DNA from: Xenophilus arseniciresistens
Lineage (GTDB): Bacteria > Pseudomonadota > Gammaproteobacteria > Burkholderiales > Burkholderiaceae_C
Assembly (NCBI RefSeq): GCF_028023875.1
Contig: NZ_JAQIPB010000012.1
Location: 1-64,000 of the forward strand
Direction: 5' to 3'
DNA: 64,000 nucleotides
This document shows, one piece after another, positions 17,372 through 24,337 of the stretch (position 1 is its first letter; every line of letters begins with the position of its first letter). The position numbers were made by a program, and so were the translations under genes. The notes under the pieces were generated by a model. That model saw nothing but the letters and a program-made list of their open reading frames with translations, was not told the DNA's origin and did no database searches.

Positions 17372-17401
17372 GGGAGGGAGGAGGGCAGGAGGGCAGGAGG
17401 G
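17372..17401 (+). other. G-quadruplex-type G-run tract
   Basis: Five GGG runs are spaced by 1, 4, 5 and 5 bases (starting at 17372, 17376, 17383, 17391, 17399). This satisfies the usual G3N1-7 quadruplex pattern on the plus strand. It sits immediately upstream of the minus-strand start at 17364, so the mRNA leader reads as repeated CCCTCCT. Confidence 0.6.
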
Positions 17402-17454
17402 CCGCCGCCGCGGCGGCAGGATGGGCTCAAGCGCGGGGGCTCGTGAACAGGTTC

Positions 17455-18621
17455 CTAGAAGGCATGGCGGATGCCGAAGTCATAACCCGTGGCGCTGCGC
17501 GGCAGCGCGCCGCTGGCATAGGCCAGGCTGCCGTAGCCCGTGCCGCTGTCCGACACCAGCGAGCCGCCATAGCCGCTGTCGTTGCGATTGACCACGCGCG
17601 CCACCGTGGCGTACAGCGACGTGCGCTTGGACAGGTAGTGCTCATAGCCCAGCGAGAGCTTCTGCACCTTGGGCACCTGGCCCGCGAACTCGCCGGCCTC
17701 GTCGTAGCGCACGGCCGAGTAGGCCGCGCGCAGCAGGCCCGCACCCACCGGCGCGGTGGCGCCGAACAGGAAGCCGTTGTAGTTGTCGCGCGAGCGCAGG
17801 GCTGCGTACACGCGTTCGTTGCGCACCTGCGAAAGCGCGCCGAAGAGCTTCACGGCGCCGAAGTCGTAGCTCGCGCCGAGGTTGGTGGTCTGGATGCGGC
17901 GGCTGCGCGTGTCGCCGTCTTCCTGCGCCACGCTGCGTCCGTGCGAAAGCGCCACGTCGAGCGGCCCGCGTGCATAGCCCATGCGCGCCCCGAGGTAGCG
18001 GCCGCTGTTGTCGCTGGCCGTGCCGGTGCCGAGCGCATCACTGCTGCTGCTGGTGCGGGTGTTCTCGGGGAAGGCGTACTGCACCTGGCCGTAGAAGCCG
18101 CCCAGCGTGCCGGGCAGGAAGTAGCCCACCGAATTGCCCGCGCGCTGGTACTGGCTGTTGCCCAGCGCGCTGGCGCCGCTGACGGTGCCGATCACGCTGG
18201 CGCCCGAGCCGTTGAGGCCGAAGGGGTCGAAGGCCACGTCGTTGCGGTAGGTGGGCGTTTCGTCCCGGCCCAGGCGCAGCTCGCCGTAGCGGCCCGACAG
18301 GCTCACGGTGGAGCGCCGGCTGAAGCTGGCGATGCCGCTGCTGCCGTCGTCATTGGCCAGCGGCGCCTCCAGCCAGAAGCTGGCCTTGAGCCCGCCGCCC
18401 AGGTCTTCGGAGCCGCGCAGGCCGATGCGGCTGGCGCGGCTGCCCGAGTTGTTCAGCGCCGTCTGGCTCGACGTCACCCGGTTGCCCGTGAGCGGATCGG
18501 TGGCCGTGCTGCGCTGGTGGCTCACGCCCACATCCAGTTCGCCGAACAGCTGGACCGAGGACTGGGCCGATGCCAGGCCCGTGGCGGCTGCGGCCATGGT
18601 GGCCGTCAGTGCTTTTCTCAT
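17455..18621 (-). CDS. Gram-negative outer membrane porin
   Basis: A 388-residue porin of the betaproteobacterial type (Porin_4/OmpC-like). It has a signal peptide (MRKALTATMAAAATGLASA), SSVQLFGELDVGVSHQ as first strand, the diagnostic SRIGLRGSEDLGGGLKASFWLE and GELRLGRDETPTYRND segments, alternating beta strands, and a C-terminal phenylalanine (GIRHAF) used for BamA recognition. It forms a trimeric diffusion channel in the outer membrane. It is encoded just upstream of the ATPase-like gene and the BaeSR-like system, which may regulate it (inference). Confidence 0.93.
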   Translation of the reverse strand: MRKALTATMAAAATGLASAQSSVQLFGELDVGVSHQRSTATDPLTGNRVTSSQTALNNSGSRASRIGLRGSEDLGGGLKASFWLEAPLANDDGSSGIASFSRRSTVSLSGRYGELRLGRDETPTYRNDVAFDPFGLNGSGASVIGTVSGASALGNSQYQRAGNSVGYFLPGTLGGFYGQVQYAFPENTRTSSSSDALGTGTASDNSGRYLGARMGYARGPLDVALSHGRSVAQEDGDTRSRRIQTTNLGASYDFGAVKLFGALSQVRNERVYAALRSRDNYNGFLFGATAPVGAGLLRAAYSAVRYDEAGEFAGQVPKVQKLSLGYEHYLSKRTSLYATVARVVNRNDSGYGGSLVSDSGTGYGSLAYASGALPRSATGYDFGIRHAF

Positions 18622-18947
18622 TCAGGTTTCTCCACAAGGACATGCGTCGGCCTTGTTGTTGCGGATGCATCACGCGCCGACCCGGTGATGGTGGTGCGCG
18701 ATGTAGCAGGGAATTGGCAGCGGCTGAAACGGTTGGTGAAGGGCATGTGCCTGACGCTGCGCGCCGGTGCCGGCCTCGGCTGCCGCGCATGCTCGCGCGC
18801 GAATCGGGAGAAATCTTGCAGGCCGAATCGCAGGCAGGCGCTGGCGAAAAAAAACGAAACACAACGAGACCGGCCTGAAAACCGACGGGCGGCGGCCTTG
18901 CGCACCATCGAGGCTCCTCAACACCCCGTTCAAGAAAGGCCTCTGTC
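18622..18947. other. Intergenic region between divergent genes, no gene seen
   Basis: This 326-base gap separates the porin (leftward) from a small exported protein (rightward). It must hold both promoters. An A-rich patch (GCGAAAAAAAACGAAACACA, near 18843-18862) stands out from the GC-rich surroundings. No convincing operator or RNA gene was seen. Short open frames here have no features of real genes. Confidence 0.5.
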
Positions 18948-19334
18948 ATGCAAACCCGTTTCGCTTCCCTTCTCGCTGTGTCTGCCCTGGCCCTGCTGGG
19001 CACCGCCGCCCAGGCGGAGGACTACCACGCGCACAGCGCGCCCGCCGTCTCGGCCCTGAGCCGCGCAGCCGTGCAGGCCGAAGCCGTGGCGGCCGCCCAT
19101 GCGCCCGACCAGAACATCTCGTCCAGCTCGGTGGTGCTGGCCCCGCCGGCCGCGCCGCGCGAGCGCGCCAGCGTGCGCGCCGAAGCCGTGCGCACCGCGC
19201 ATGCGCCCGACCAGAACCTGCACGCCAGCTCGCGCGTGGACAGCCAGATCGTCTCCACCCTGCCCAACCCTGTCGACGCGCAGGTGCAGCAGGCCGCGGG
19301 CGACATGCGCGCCAACAGCAACAACCTGCGCTGA
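18948..19334 (+). CDS. Small exported protein with two internal repeats
   Basis: A 128-residue protein with a clear signal peptide (MQTRFASLLAVSALALLGTAAQA) and no recognised enzyme domain. The mature part holds two copies of a 23-residue unit (residues 39-61 and 73-95) sharing AEAV-x-x-AHAPDQN and a following SS. Betaproteobacteria have families of small periplasmic proteins of this kind (DUF4148-like), of unknown role. It precedes the Spy-like protein and CpxRA-like system on the same strand, which points to an envelope function (inference). Confidence 0.75.
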   Translation: MQTRFASLLAVSALALLGTAAQAEDYHAHSAPAVSALSRAAVQAEAVAAAHAPDQNISSSSVVLAPPAAPRERASVRAEAVRTAHAPDQNLHASSRVDSQIVSTLPNPVDAQVQQAAGDMRANSNNLR

Positions 19335-19408
19335 ACGCCCGGCTTGCGCCGCCCGCAGCCGCTGCCGGCGTGCGCCAGGTCCTCATTCCTCACTTCAGGA
19401 GTCATTCG

Positions 19409-19870
19409 ATGAACAAGCCATGGATTCGGCGCAGCCTTGCGGGCGCGCTGGGCGCCATCGCCGTGGCGGGCAGCCTGGTCGGCTGCGCCGGCTCGCGCGA
19501 CCGCATGCCCGAGGGTGCAGACGCCGGCGCCTGGCAGGCGCGCATGGTCGAGCGCGTGGGCCACAAGCTGGACCTGAACGCCATGCAGAAGCAGAAGCTC
19601 CAGGCCCTGGCCCAGGCCCTGCAGGCGCAGCGCCAGGCCCTGCGCGCAGGCCAGGATCCGCGGGCCGAGTTCCGCGCACTCTTTGCAGACTACAAGCTGG
19701 ACCAGGCGGCCGCCGAGCGCCTGCTCGCACAGAAGCTGGAGGCCATGCGCAGCGGCGGGCCCGCGGTGATCGCCGCCACGGCCGACTTCTTCGACCACCT
19801 CGATGCGGCCCAGCAGCAGAAGGTGCGCGCCTTCATGGAGCGCGGCAGGCGCTGGGGCCGGCATGCGTGA
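19409..19870 (+). CDS. Spy/CpxP-like periplasmic lipoprotein
   Basis: A 153-residue protein with a signal ending in a lipobox (GSLVGCAG, Cys26). The mature part is a helical region with the LDLNAMQKQKLQALAQAL and LDAAQQQKVRAFMERG repeats, reminiscent of the LTxxQ motifs of the Spy/CpxP/CnrX (LTXXQ) family. These are periplasmic chaperones or metal sensors tied to envelope stress signalling. The start at 19409 follows CAGGAG. It lies 84 bases before an OmpR-type regulator and kinase pair on the same strand, the arrangement of cpxP with cpxRA. Confidence 0.8.
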   Translation: MNKPWIRRSLAGALGAIAVAGSLVGCAGSRDRMPEGADAGAWQARMVERVGHKLDLNAMQKQKLQALAQALQAQRQALRAGQDPRAEFRALFADYKLDQAAAERLLAQKLEAMRSGGPAVIAATADFFDHLDAAQQQKVRAFMERGRRWGRHA

Positions 19871-19954
19871 GCGGCGAGGCTGCGCAGCGGCGATGACGGC
19901 ATGCCCTGCGGCCTCGTGATCGCGGCCTGCTTCGCCGCGACGCAGAATGTCGCC

Positions 19955-20689
19955 ATGCCCCGCATCCTCCTGATCGACGACGACGAGCACCTGGCCGCGC
20001 CGCTGGCCAGCTACTTCGCGCGCTTCGACTGCACGCTGGACAGCGCGCAGCGGCCCAGCGAAGGCCTGGCACGGCTGCGCGAGGCGACGGCGCCCGCCGT
20101 CTCTGCCCACGGCGGCTACGACGCGGTCATCCTCGACGTCATGCTGCCCGAGATGGACGGCTTCGCGCTGTGCCGCGAGATCCGCGCCCAGCCCGGCTTC
20201 GGCGACATTCCCATCGTCATGCTCACGGCGCGCGGCGAGGTGATGGACCGCGTGGTGGGCCTGGAGATGGGCGCCGACGACTACCTGCCCAAGCCCTTCG
20301 AGCCGCGCGAGCTGGTGGCGCGCGTGCAGACCATCCTGCGCCGCCAGCGCGTGCGCAGCGCGCCCGCCGCGCCCGAGACGCTGCTGTGCTTCGACGGCCT
20401 GCGCATCGATCTGGCGCGCCGCGTGGTCCATCGCCATGACGAAGTGATCAGCCTGACCAGCACCGAGTTCGAGCTGATCGCCATGCTGGCGCGCGAACCG
20501 GGCACCGTGTTCAGCCGCGACGACATCCTCAACCGCCTGCGCGGCCAGGAGGCCGATCTGTACACGCGCGCGGTGGACATCGTGGTGAGCCGGCTGCGGC
20601 GCAAGCTGGAGCCGCTGGACTGCATCAAGACGCTGCGCAACGCCGGCTACACGCTGGCCGCGGCGCCTGCGCAGGCGCAAGAGCCATGA
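19955..20689 (+). CDS. OmpR-family response regulator (CpxR-like)
   Basis: A 244-residue regulator starting MPRILLIDDDEHLAAPLASY. The receiver has phospho-acceptor Asp61 (VILDVMLPEMDG) and Lys113 (LPKPFEPREL). The C-terminal winged helix shows SLTSTEFELIAMLAREPG and RAVDIVVSRLRRKLEP. The start at 19955 matches the family; an upstream in-frame start adds only non-conserved residues. The stop overlaps the kinase start by four bases. With the Spy-like gene upstream it looks like a CpxRA-type envelope stress system. Confidence 0.94.
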   Translation: MPRILLIDDDEHLAAPLASYFARFDCTLDSAQRPSEGLARLREATAPAVSAHGGYDAVILDVMLPEMDGFALCREIRAQPGFGDIPIVMLTARGEVMDRVVGLEMGADDYLPKPFEPRELVARVQTILRRQRVRSAPAAPETLLCFDGLRIDLARRVVHRHDEVISLTSTEFELIAMLAREPGTVFSRDDILNRLRGQEADLYTRAVDIVVSRLRRKLEPLDCIKTLRNAGYTLAAAPAQAQEP

Positions 20690-22029
20690 GAGCGCCCTTT
20701 CGCGGCGTGCGCTGGCGCCAGTCGCTGCGCGTGCGGCTGGTGCTGCTGTTCATGCTGCTGGCCATGGCCACCGCGGCCATCTTCATGGGCGGCGTCAAGC
20801 GCGCCTTCACCAGCGGCATGTCCGACGCCACGCGGCCCATGATCGTCGACTACGCCGACCGCCTCGTGGCCGAGCTGGGCACGCCGCCCGACGTGGAGCG
20901 GGCGCGGCAGATGGTCGAGCGCCTGCCCATCACGCTGCAGATCAGCGGCCCGCAGGTCAACTGGTCTTCCATCGACGAAGGGCATCGCCGCTGGCACAGC
21001 GGCCGCATCCCCGAACACGCGCTGGTCGACGAGAACGGCGAAGACGCCTGGTTCGTGCGCCGCGCCGCCGACGGCCATCGCGTGGTCTTCGGCTGGTCGC
21101 CGCGGCTGTGGCGCGTGGTGCCGCATGCCACCGGCTGGTACACGCTGGCGGGCCTGCTGGCGATGGTGGCGCTGGCCTATGCACTGGTGCACCGCCTGCT
21201 GCGCCCGCTGATCGACATCCGCGAAGGGGCCGAGCGATTCGGCCGCGGCGAGTTCGCGGCGCCCATTCCGGTGCGCCGCGCTGACGACCTGGGCGAGCTG
21301 GCCCAGCGCATCAACACCATGGCGCTGGAGATCCAGGCCATGCTCGACGCCAAGCGCGCGCTGCTGCTGGCCATGAGCCACGAACTGCGCTCGCCCCTGA
21401 CGCGCGCGCGCCTGAACGCCGAGCTGCTGCCCGAGCAGGGCGAAGGCGCGGCCGAACGCACGGCGCTGCTGCGCGACCTCAATGAGATGCGCGAGCTGAT
21501 CAACGACCTGCTTGAAAGCGAGCGCCTGGCCAGCCCGCACGTGGCGCTGCAGCGCGAGCCCGTCGACCTGCCCGCGCTGGTGCGCGAAGTGGCCGACGAG
21601 CTGGCCGCGCGCGGCGGCGCACACGCCACGCTGGCGCAGCTGCTGACCGTGGAGGCCGCCACCGGATCGAATGCCCCCCCCGCGCTGGCGCTGGACCGCG
21701 CGCGCGTGCGCCTGCTGCTGCGCAACCTGATCGACAACGCGCTGCGCCATGGCGGCGGCACGCGCGCGCCCGCCGTGCGGCTCGCGGCCACGGCCGAAGG
21801 CGGCGTGGCCATTGAAGTGCGCGACTTCGGCGCCGGCGTGCCCGAGGACCAGCTCGCACGCCTGGCCGAACCCTTCTACCGCCCCGACAGCGCCCGCGCG
21901 CGCAGCGCCGGCGGCGTGGGCCTGGGCCTGTACCTGTGCCAACTGGTGGCGCAGGCCCACGGCGGCCGGCTGGCATTGCGCAATGCGCAGCCGGGGCTGG
22001 CGGTGACGGCTTGCCTGATGCCGCAGTAG
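20686..22029 (+). CDS. Sensor histidine kinase (CpxA-like)
   Basis: A 447-residue membrane kinase with a first membrane helix at residues 17-35, a short periplasmic loop, a second helix at about 150-170, a HAMP domain (LRPLIDIREGAERFGRGEF), the H-box LLLAMSHELRSPLTRARLN (His232), N-box LLRNLIDNALRHGG and the G-boxes DFGAGVP and GGVGLGLYLCQLVAQAHGG. The sequence MSHELRSPLTR matches the CpxA/RstB kinase subgroup. It would phosphorylate the regulator encoded just upstream, with which it overlaps by four bases. Confidence 0.94.
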   Translation: MRAPFRGVRWRQSLRVRLVLLFMLLAMATAAIFMGGVKRAFTSGMSDATRPMIVDYADRLVAELGTPPDVERARQMVERLPITLQISGPQVNWSSIDEGHRRWHSGRIPEHALVDENGEDAWFVRRAADGHRVVFGWSPRLWRVVPHATGWYTLAGLLAMVALAYALVHRLLRPLIDIREGAERFGRGEFAAPIPVRRADDLGELAQRINTMALEIQAMLDAKRALLLAMSHELRSPLTRARLNAELLPEQGEGAAERTALLRDLNEMRELINDLLESERLASPHVALQREPVDLPALVREVADELAARGGAHATLAQLLTVEAATGSNAPPALALDRARVRLLLRNLIDNALRHGGGTRAPAVRLAATAEGGVAIEVRDFGAGVPEDQLARLAEPFYRPDSARARSAGGVGLGLYLCQLVAQAHGGRLALRNAQPGLAVTACLMPQ

Positions 22030-22050
22030 CTGGGGGCAGGTGCCGTGGGT

Positions 22051-22479
22051 TCAGCCCGGTGCCGGGCAATCGAAGGGCTGCGGCGAGCCTGCGGGCACCA
22101 GTTGAACGACCGCCATGTCGTTGTTGCTGTCCTGCTCCGTGGCGGCCGCAACGCTGGCATGGATGGCAACAGGCAGCGTGTTGCCCGTGAAGGTCTGCAC
22201 CATCCGGCCGACCCTGGCGGCCCGTTGAGCTGCCAGACGCTTAGCCCCTGGCGCCGCGGCGGGCGCAAAGCCTTCCACCAGAACGCCTTCCATCGCCCGC
22301 GGGCCGCGATTGAACGAGCCCAGCCATTGCGCAAGGCCTGCAATGTGCTGGGTGCTGATCTCCGTGCCCTGCGGCTGGAATGGCACCTGCCACTGAACGA
22401 TGACGGAGCAGGCCGATGCCGTGTGGGACGCCGCCGTCAGCACAAGGGCCGTGGCCACGGCAGACAGCTTAGCCTTCAT
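22051..22479 (-). CDS. Exported protein with OmpA-C-like region, partner of M35 peptidase
   Basis: A 142-residue protein with a signal peptide (MKAKLSAVATALVLTAASHT, cleavage near ASA-C) and no firmly assigned family. The middle resembles an OmpA C-terminal peptidoglycan-binding fold: VEGFAPAAAPGAKRLAAQRA parallels the usual GHTDxxGxxxxNxxLSxxRA, though the Asp and Asn residues that bind diaminopimelate are missing. Its start lies 11 bases inside the end of the peptidase gene, so the two are co-translated. It might protect against, chaperone or anchor the peptidase; this is inference. Confidence 0.6.
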   Translation of the reverse strand: MKAKLSAVATALVLTAASHTASACSVIVQWQVPFQPQGTEISTQHIAGLAQWLGSFNRGPRAMEGVLVEGFAPAAAPGAKRLAAQRAARVGRMVQTFTGNTLPVAIHASVAAATEQDSNNDMAVVQLVPAGSPQPFDCPAPG

Positions 22480-23056
22480 GGATCACGTACCCCACCAGGT
22501 TGTCGGCATTGTTGAAGGCCACGGCGGAATTGGATTTGGCCAGCCTCAGCGCGCTCCACATGGTGTAGGCAAGGTCCGTCGACGCGAAGGTGTCTTCAAA
22601 GTGCGTCACCTCATGAAGCAGCGTGGAAAGCTGCGAGTCGGTCATGCCCGATGACTCGCGCAAGCTGCAAAAGCCCAGGTTGATGGCGATCGTGTGCGTT
22701 GCCGTGTCGGGCCGGCACACGGCCGCCGCAACGTCGCTGCTGCGCTGGCTGTTGTCGGTCACGCATCCGATCTTGCGCATGTTGTCGGCCGAGAACCTGA
22801 CGAAGTTTTCAGGGCCTAGTCCTTCAAGAACCCGGATGGTGGCCATGTAGCCGCGCTCCAGATGTGCCCGCGTCCCGGCATCGCTTTTTCCGAACCACAG
22901 GGTTACGCGCGCCTGCTCGGCAGCGTCCCAGCGCCGCAGTCCCAAAAGCCGACGGCCGATCTTGTCGATGCAGACATCTCGCAGACGCAGCACGCGCCTC
23001 GCGAACTCCTGGTTGGTGATGCTCGGGCAGATGGCCTCTGCGGTCTCGTCGTTCAT
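22469..23056 (-). CDS. M35-like (aspzincin) metallopeptidase
   Basis: A 195-residue protein with a zinc protease motif LLHEVTHFEDTFASTDLAY: HEVTH at residues 148-152 gives two His ligands and the catalytic Glu149, and Asp161 in the STDxxY context fits the third ligand of deuterolysin/peptidyl-Lys endopeptidases (Peptidase_M35_2 group). The segment LWFGKSDAGTRAHLERGYM is also typical of that group. There is no signal peptide, which is odd for a normally secreted enzyme and leaves export by another route, or an effector role, open. Cysteines at 10, 29, 98, 114 and 130 could form disulfides after export. GGGAGG precedes the start. Confidence 0.75.
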   Translation of the reverse strand: MNDETAEAICPSITNQEFARRVLRLRDVCIDKIGRRLLGLRRWDAAEQARVTLWFGKSDAGTRAHLERGYMATIRVLEGLGPENFVRFSADNMRKIGCVTDNSQRSSDVAAAVCRPDTATHTIAINLGFCSLRESSGMTDSQLSTLLHEVTHFEDTFASTDLAYTMWSALRLAKSNSAVAFNNADNLVGYVIHEG

Positions 23057-23072
23057 GGTTGCCTCCCTGGAT

Positions 23073-23086
23073 GCATGAATTCATGC
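23073..23086. promoter_or_regulatory. Perfect 14-base palindrome upstream of M35 gene
   Basis: GCATGAATTCATGC is a perfect palindrome 17 bases before the peptidase start codon, followed on the plus strand by a second small inverted repeat (GCTTC/GAAGC, 23085-23100). The position fits an operator over the promoter or leader of the peptidase operon; no binding protein is known. Confidence 0.45.
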
Positions 23087-23250
23087 TTCTCTATTGAAGC
23101 AGAAAGGCCTGTTGGGCGGGCCTGTTGCTGCAGCGGGCGAGCACCTGATCCCCGGCTCGGCGCAGGCCAAACACCGCGCAGGCATACTGCCGCGCTTGCG
23201 TCACTGCCTGCCCTGCGGCCACCCTGTGGCTCGCCCGTGTTCCCGCCTGA

Positions 23251-24240
23251 ATGCCTGCTGCCAAGAAGAAGTCGCGCTCCGCTCGCAAGAAAGCCCCATC
23301 CCCCTCTCTCCAACATCGCGCAGCAGGCCGGCCTTCCAGACGTGGCTTCTGGTGGGCCTTGCTCTTGTCTGCAGGCACCAGCTTCAGTGCCGCCACATGC
23401 GCGCTTGGTGATCCTTCATGGCCGTCTGCGCGCGCGTGGGCTTCGCTGCCGGCTGCGGTGGATGCGCCATGGTGGCGCGAGCTCACGGCGCAGCTGGGGC
23501 CGTGGTTGCAAGCGCAATGGCCTCGGCCTTCTGGCGCCAGGCCATCGGCACGCAGCACCGGCACGGCTGTGGGCGATGCAGATTTCGCCGGCTGCCGCGA
23601 GCACTTTCCCAACGGCCAGCCGCCCGCGCTGCCGGCGGGCCTGACGGGGTTGCATGCGCTGTGCTTCGACGCCTTTGCGGTGCTCTACAGCAGTGAGACC
23701 AGAACGCCCGTCTATGTGGCGCAGCGCCTGAACCGCGCCAGCCTGCAGGCGGCCCGCGCCGTGGGGCGCAGCGACCATTTCTATGCCGAAGCCCGGTTGC
23801 CGGCCAGCGCGCGGGCGCAGCTGGAGGACTACCGCGGCTCGGGCTATGCGCGCGGCCACATGGCCCCGGCTGCCGACATGCCCACCGAAGCCGCGATGGC
23901 CCAGAGCTTCAGCCTGGCCAACATGGTGCCGCAGGACATGGGCCACAACAGCGGCCCGTGGAACCGCATCGAGCAGGACACGCGCCAGTACGTGATGCGC
24001 GCACGCGGCGACGTGTATGTGTTCACCGGCCCGGCCTATCTGGCGGCGCGCACATCGCGCATCGGCGACTCCGGCGTGGCCGTGCCCAGCCATCTGTTCA
24101 AGCTGGTGCACGATCCGGCCACGGGCCGCGCATGGGCCCATTGGCACCAGAACCAGGCCGGCCCGCAGGCCATGAAGCCCATCAGCGAAGAAGCGCTGGT
24201 GCAGAAGCTGGGCATCGACTTCCTGCACGGCGCGGATTGA
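23251..24240 (+). CDS. DNA/RNA non-specific endonuclease, membrane-anchored or secreted
   Basis: A 329-residue protein. The N-terminus is strongly basic (KKKSRSARKK), followed by a hydrophobic segment at residues 33-50, a likely signal or anchor. The NUC1 family core follows: YARGHMAPAADM (residues 200-211) with catalytic His204, then SFSLANMVPQDMGHNSGPWN containing the metal-binding Asn, and RGDVYVFTGP. The usual DRGH motif reads ARGH here. Such enzymes (Serratia nuclease, EndoG relatives) cut DNA and RNA outside the cytoplasm. An in-frame ATG opens the gene at 23251; convergent with gcd. Confidence 0.87.
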   Translation: MPAAKKKSRSARKKAPSPSLQHRAAGRPSRRGFWWALLLSAGTSFSAATCALGDPSWPSARAWASLPAAVDAPWWRELTAQLGPWLQAQWPRPSGARPSARSTGTAVGDADFAGCREHFPNGQPPALPAGLTGLHALCFDAFAVLYSSETRTPVYVAQRLNRASLQAARAVGRSDHFYAEARLPASARAQLEDYRGSGYARGHMAPAADMPTEAAMAQSFSLANMVPQDMGHNSGPWNRIEQDTRQYVMRARGDVYVFTGPAYLAARTSRIGDSGVAVPSHLFKLVHDPATGRAWAHWHQNQAGPQAMKPISEEALVQKLGIDFLHGAD

Positions 24241-24249
24241 GCAGGGCGC

Positions 24250-24289
24250 ATGAAAAAGCGGCAGGCCGGGGGAGAACCCGGCCTGCCGC
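24250..24289 (-). terminator. Terminator of gcd (minus strand)
   Basis: GCGGCAGGCCGGG (24258-24270) and CCCGGCCTGCCGC (24277-24289) form a perfect 13-base stem with a six-base loop. On the minus strand the hairpin is followed by TTTTT, so it should end gcd transcription. It lies between the two convergent genes and may also slow plus-strand transcripts, although that side lacks a T-run. Confidence 0.8.
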
Positions 24290-24337
24290 CTGAGGGGGCG
24301 CCCTCGCGGTGAGCGCGAGGGCCACCGCAAGGGGCGC

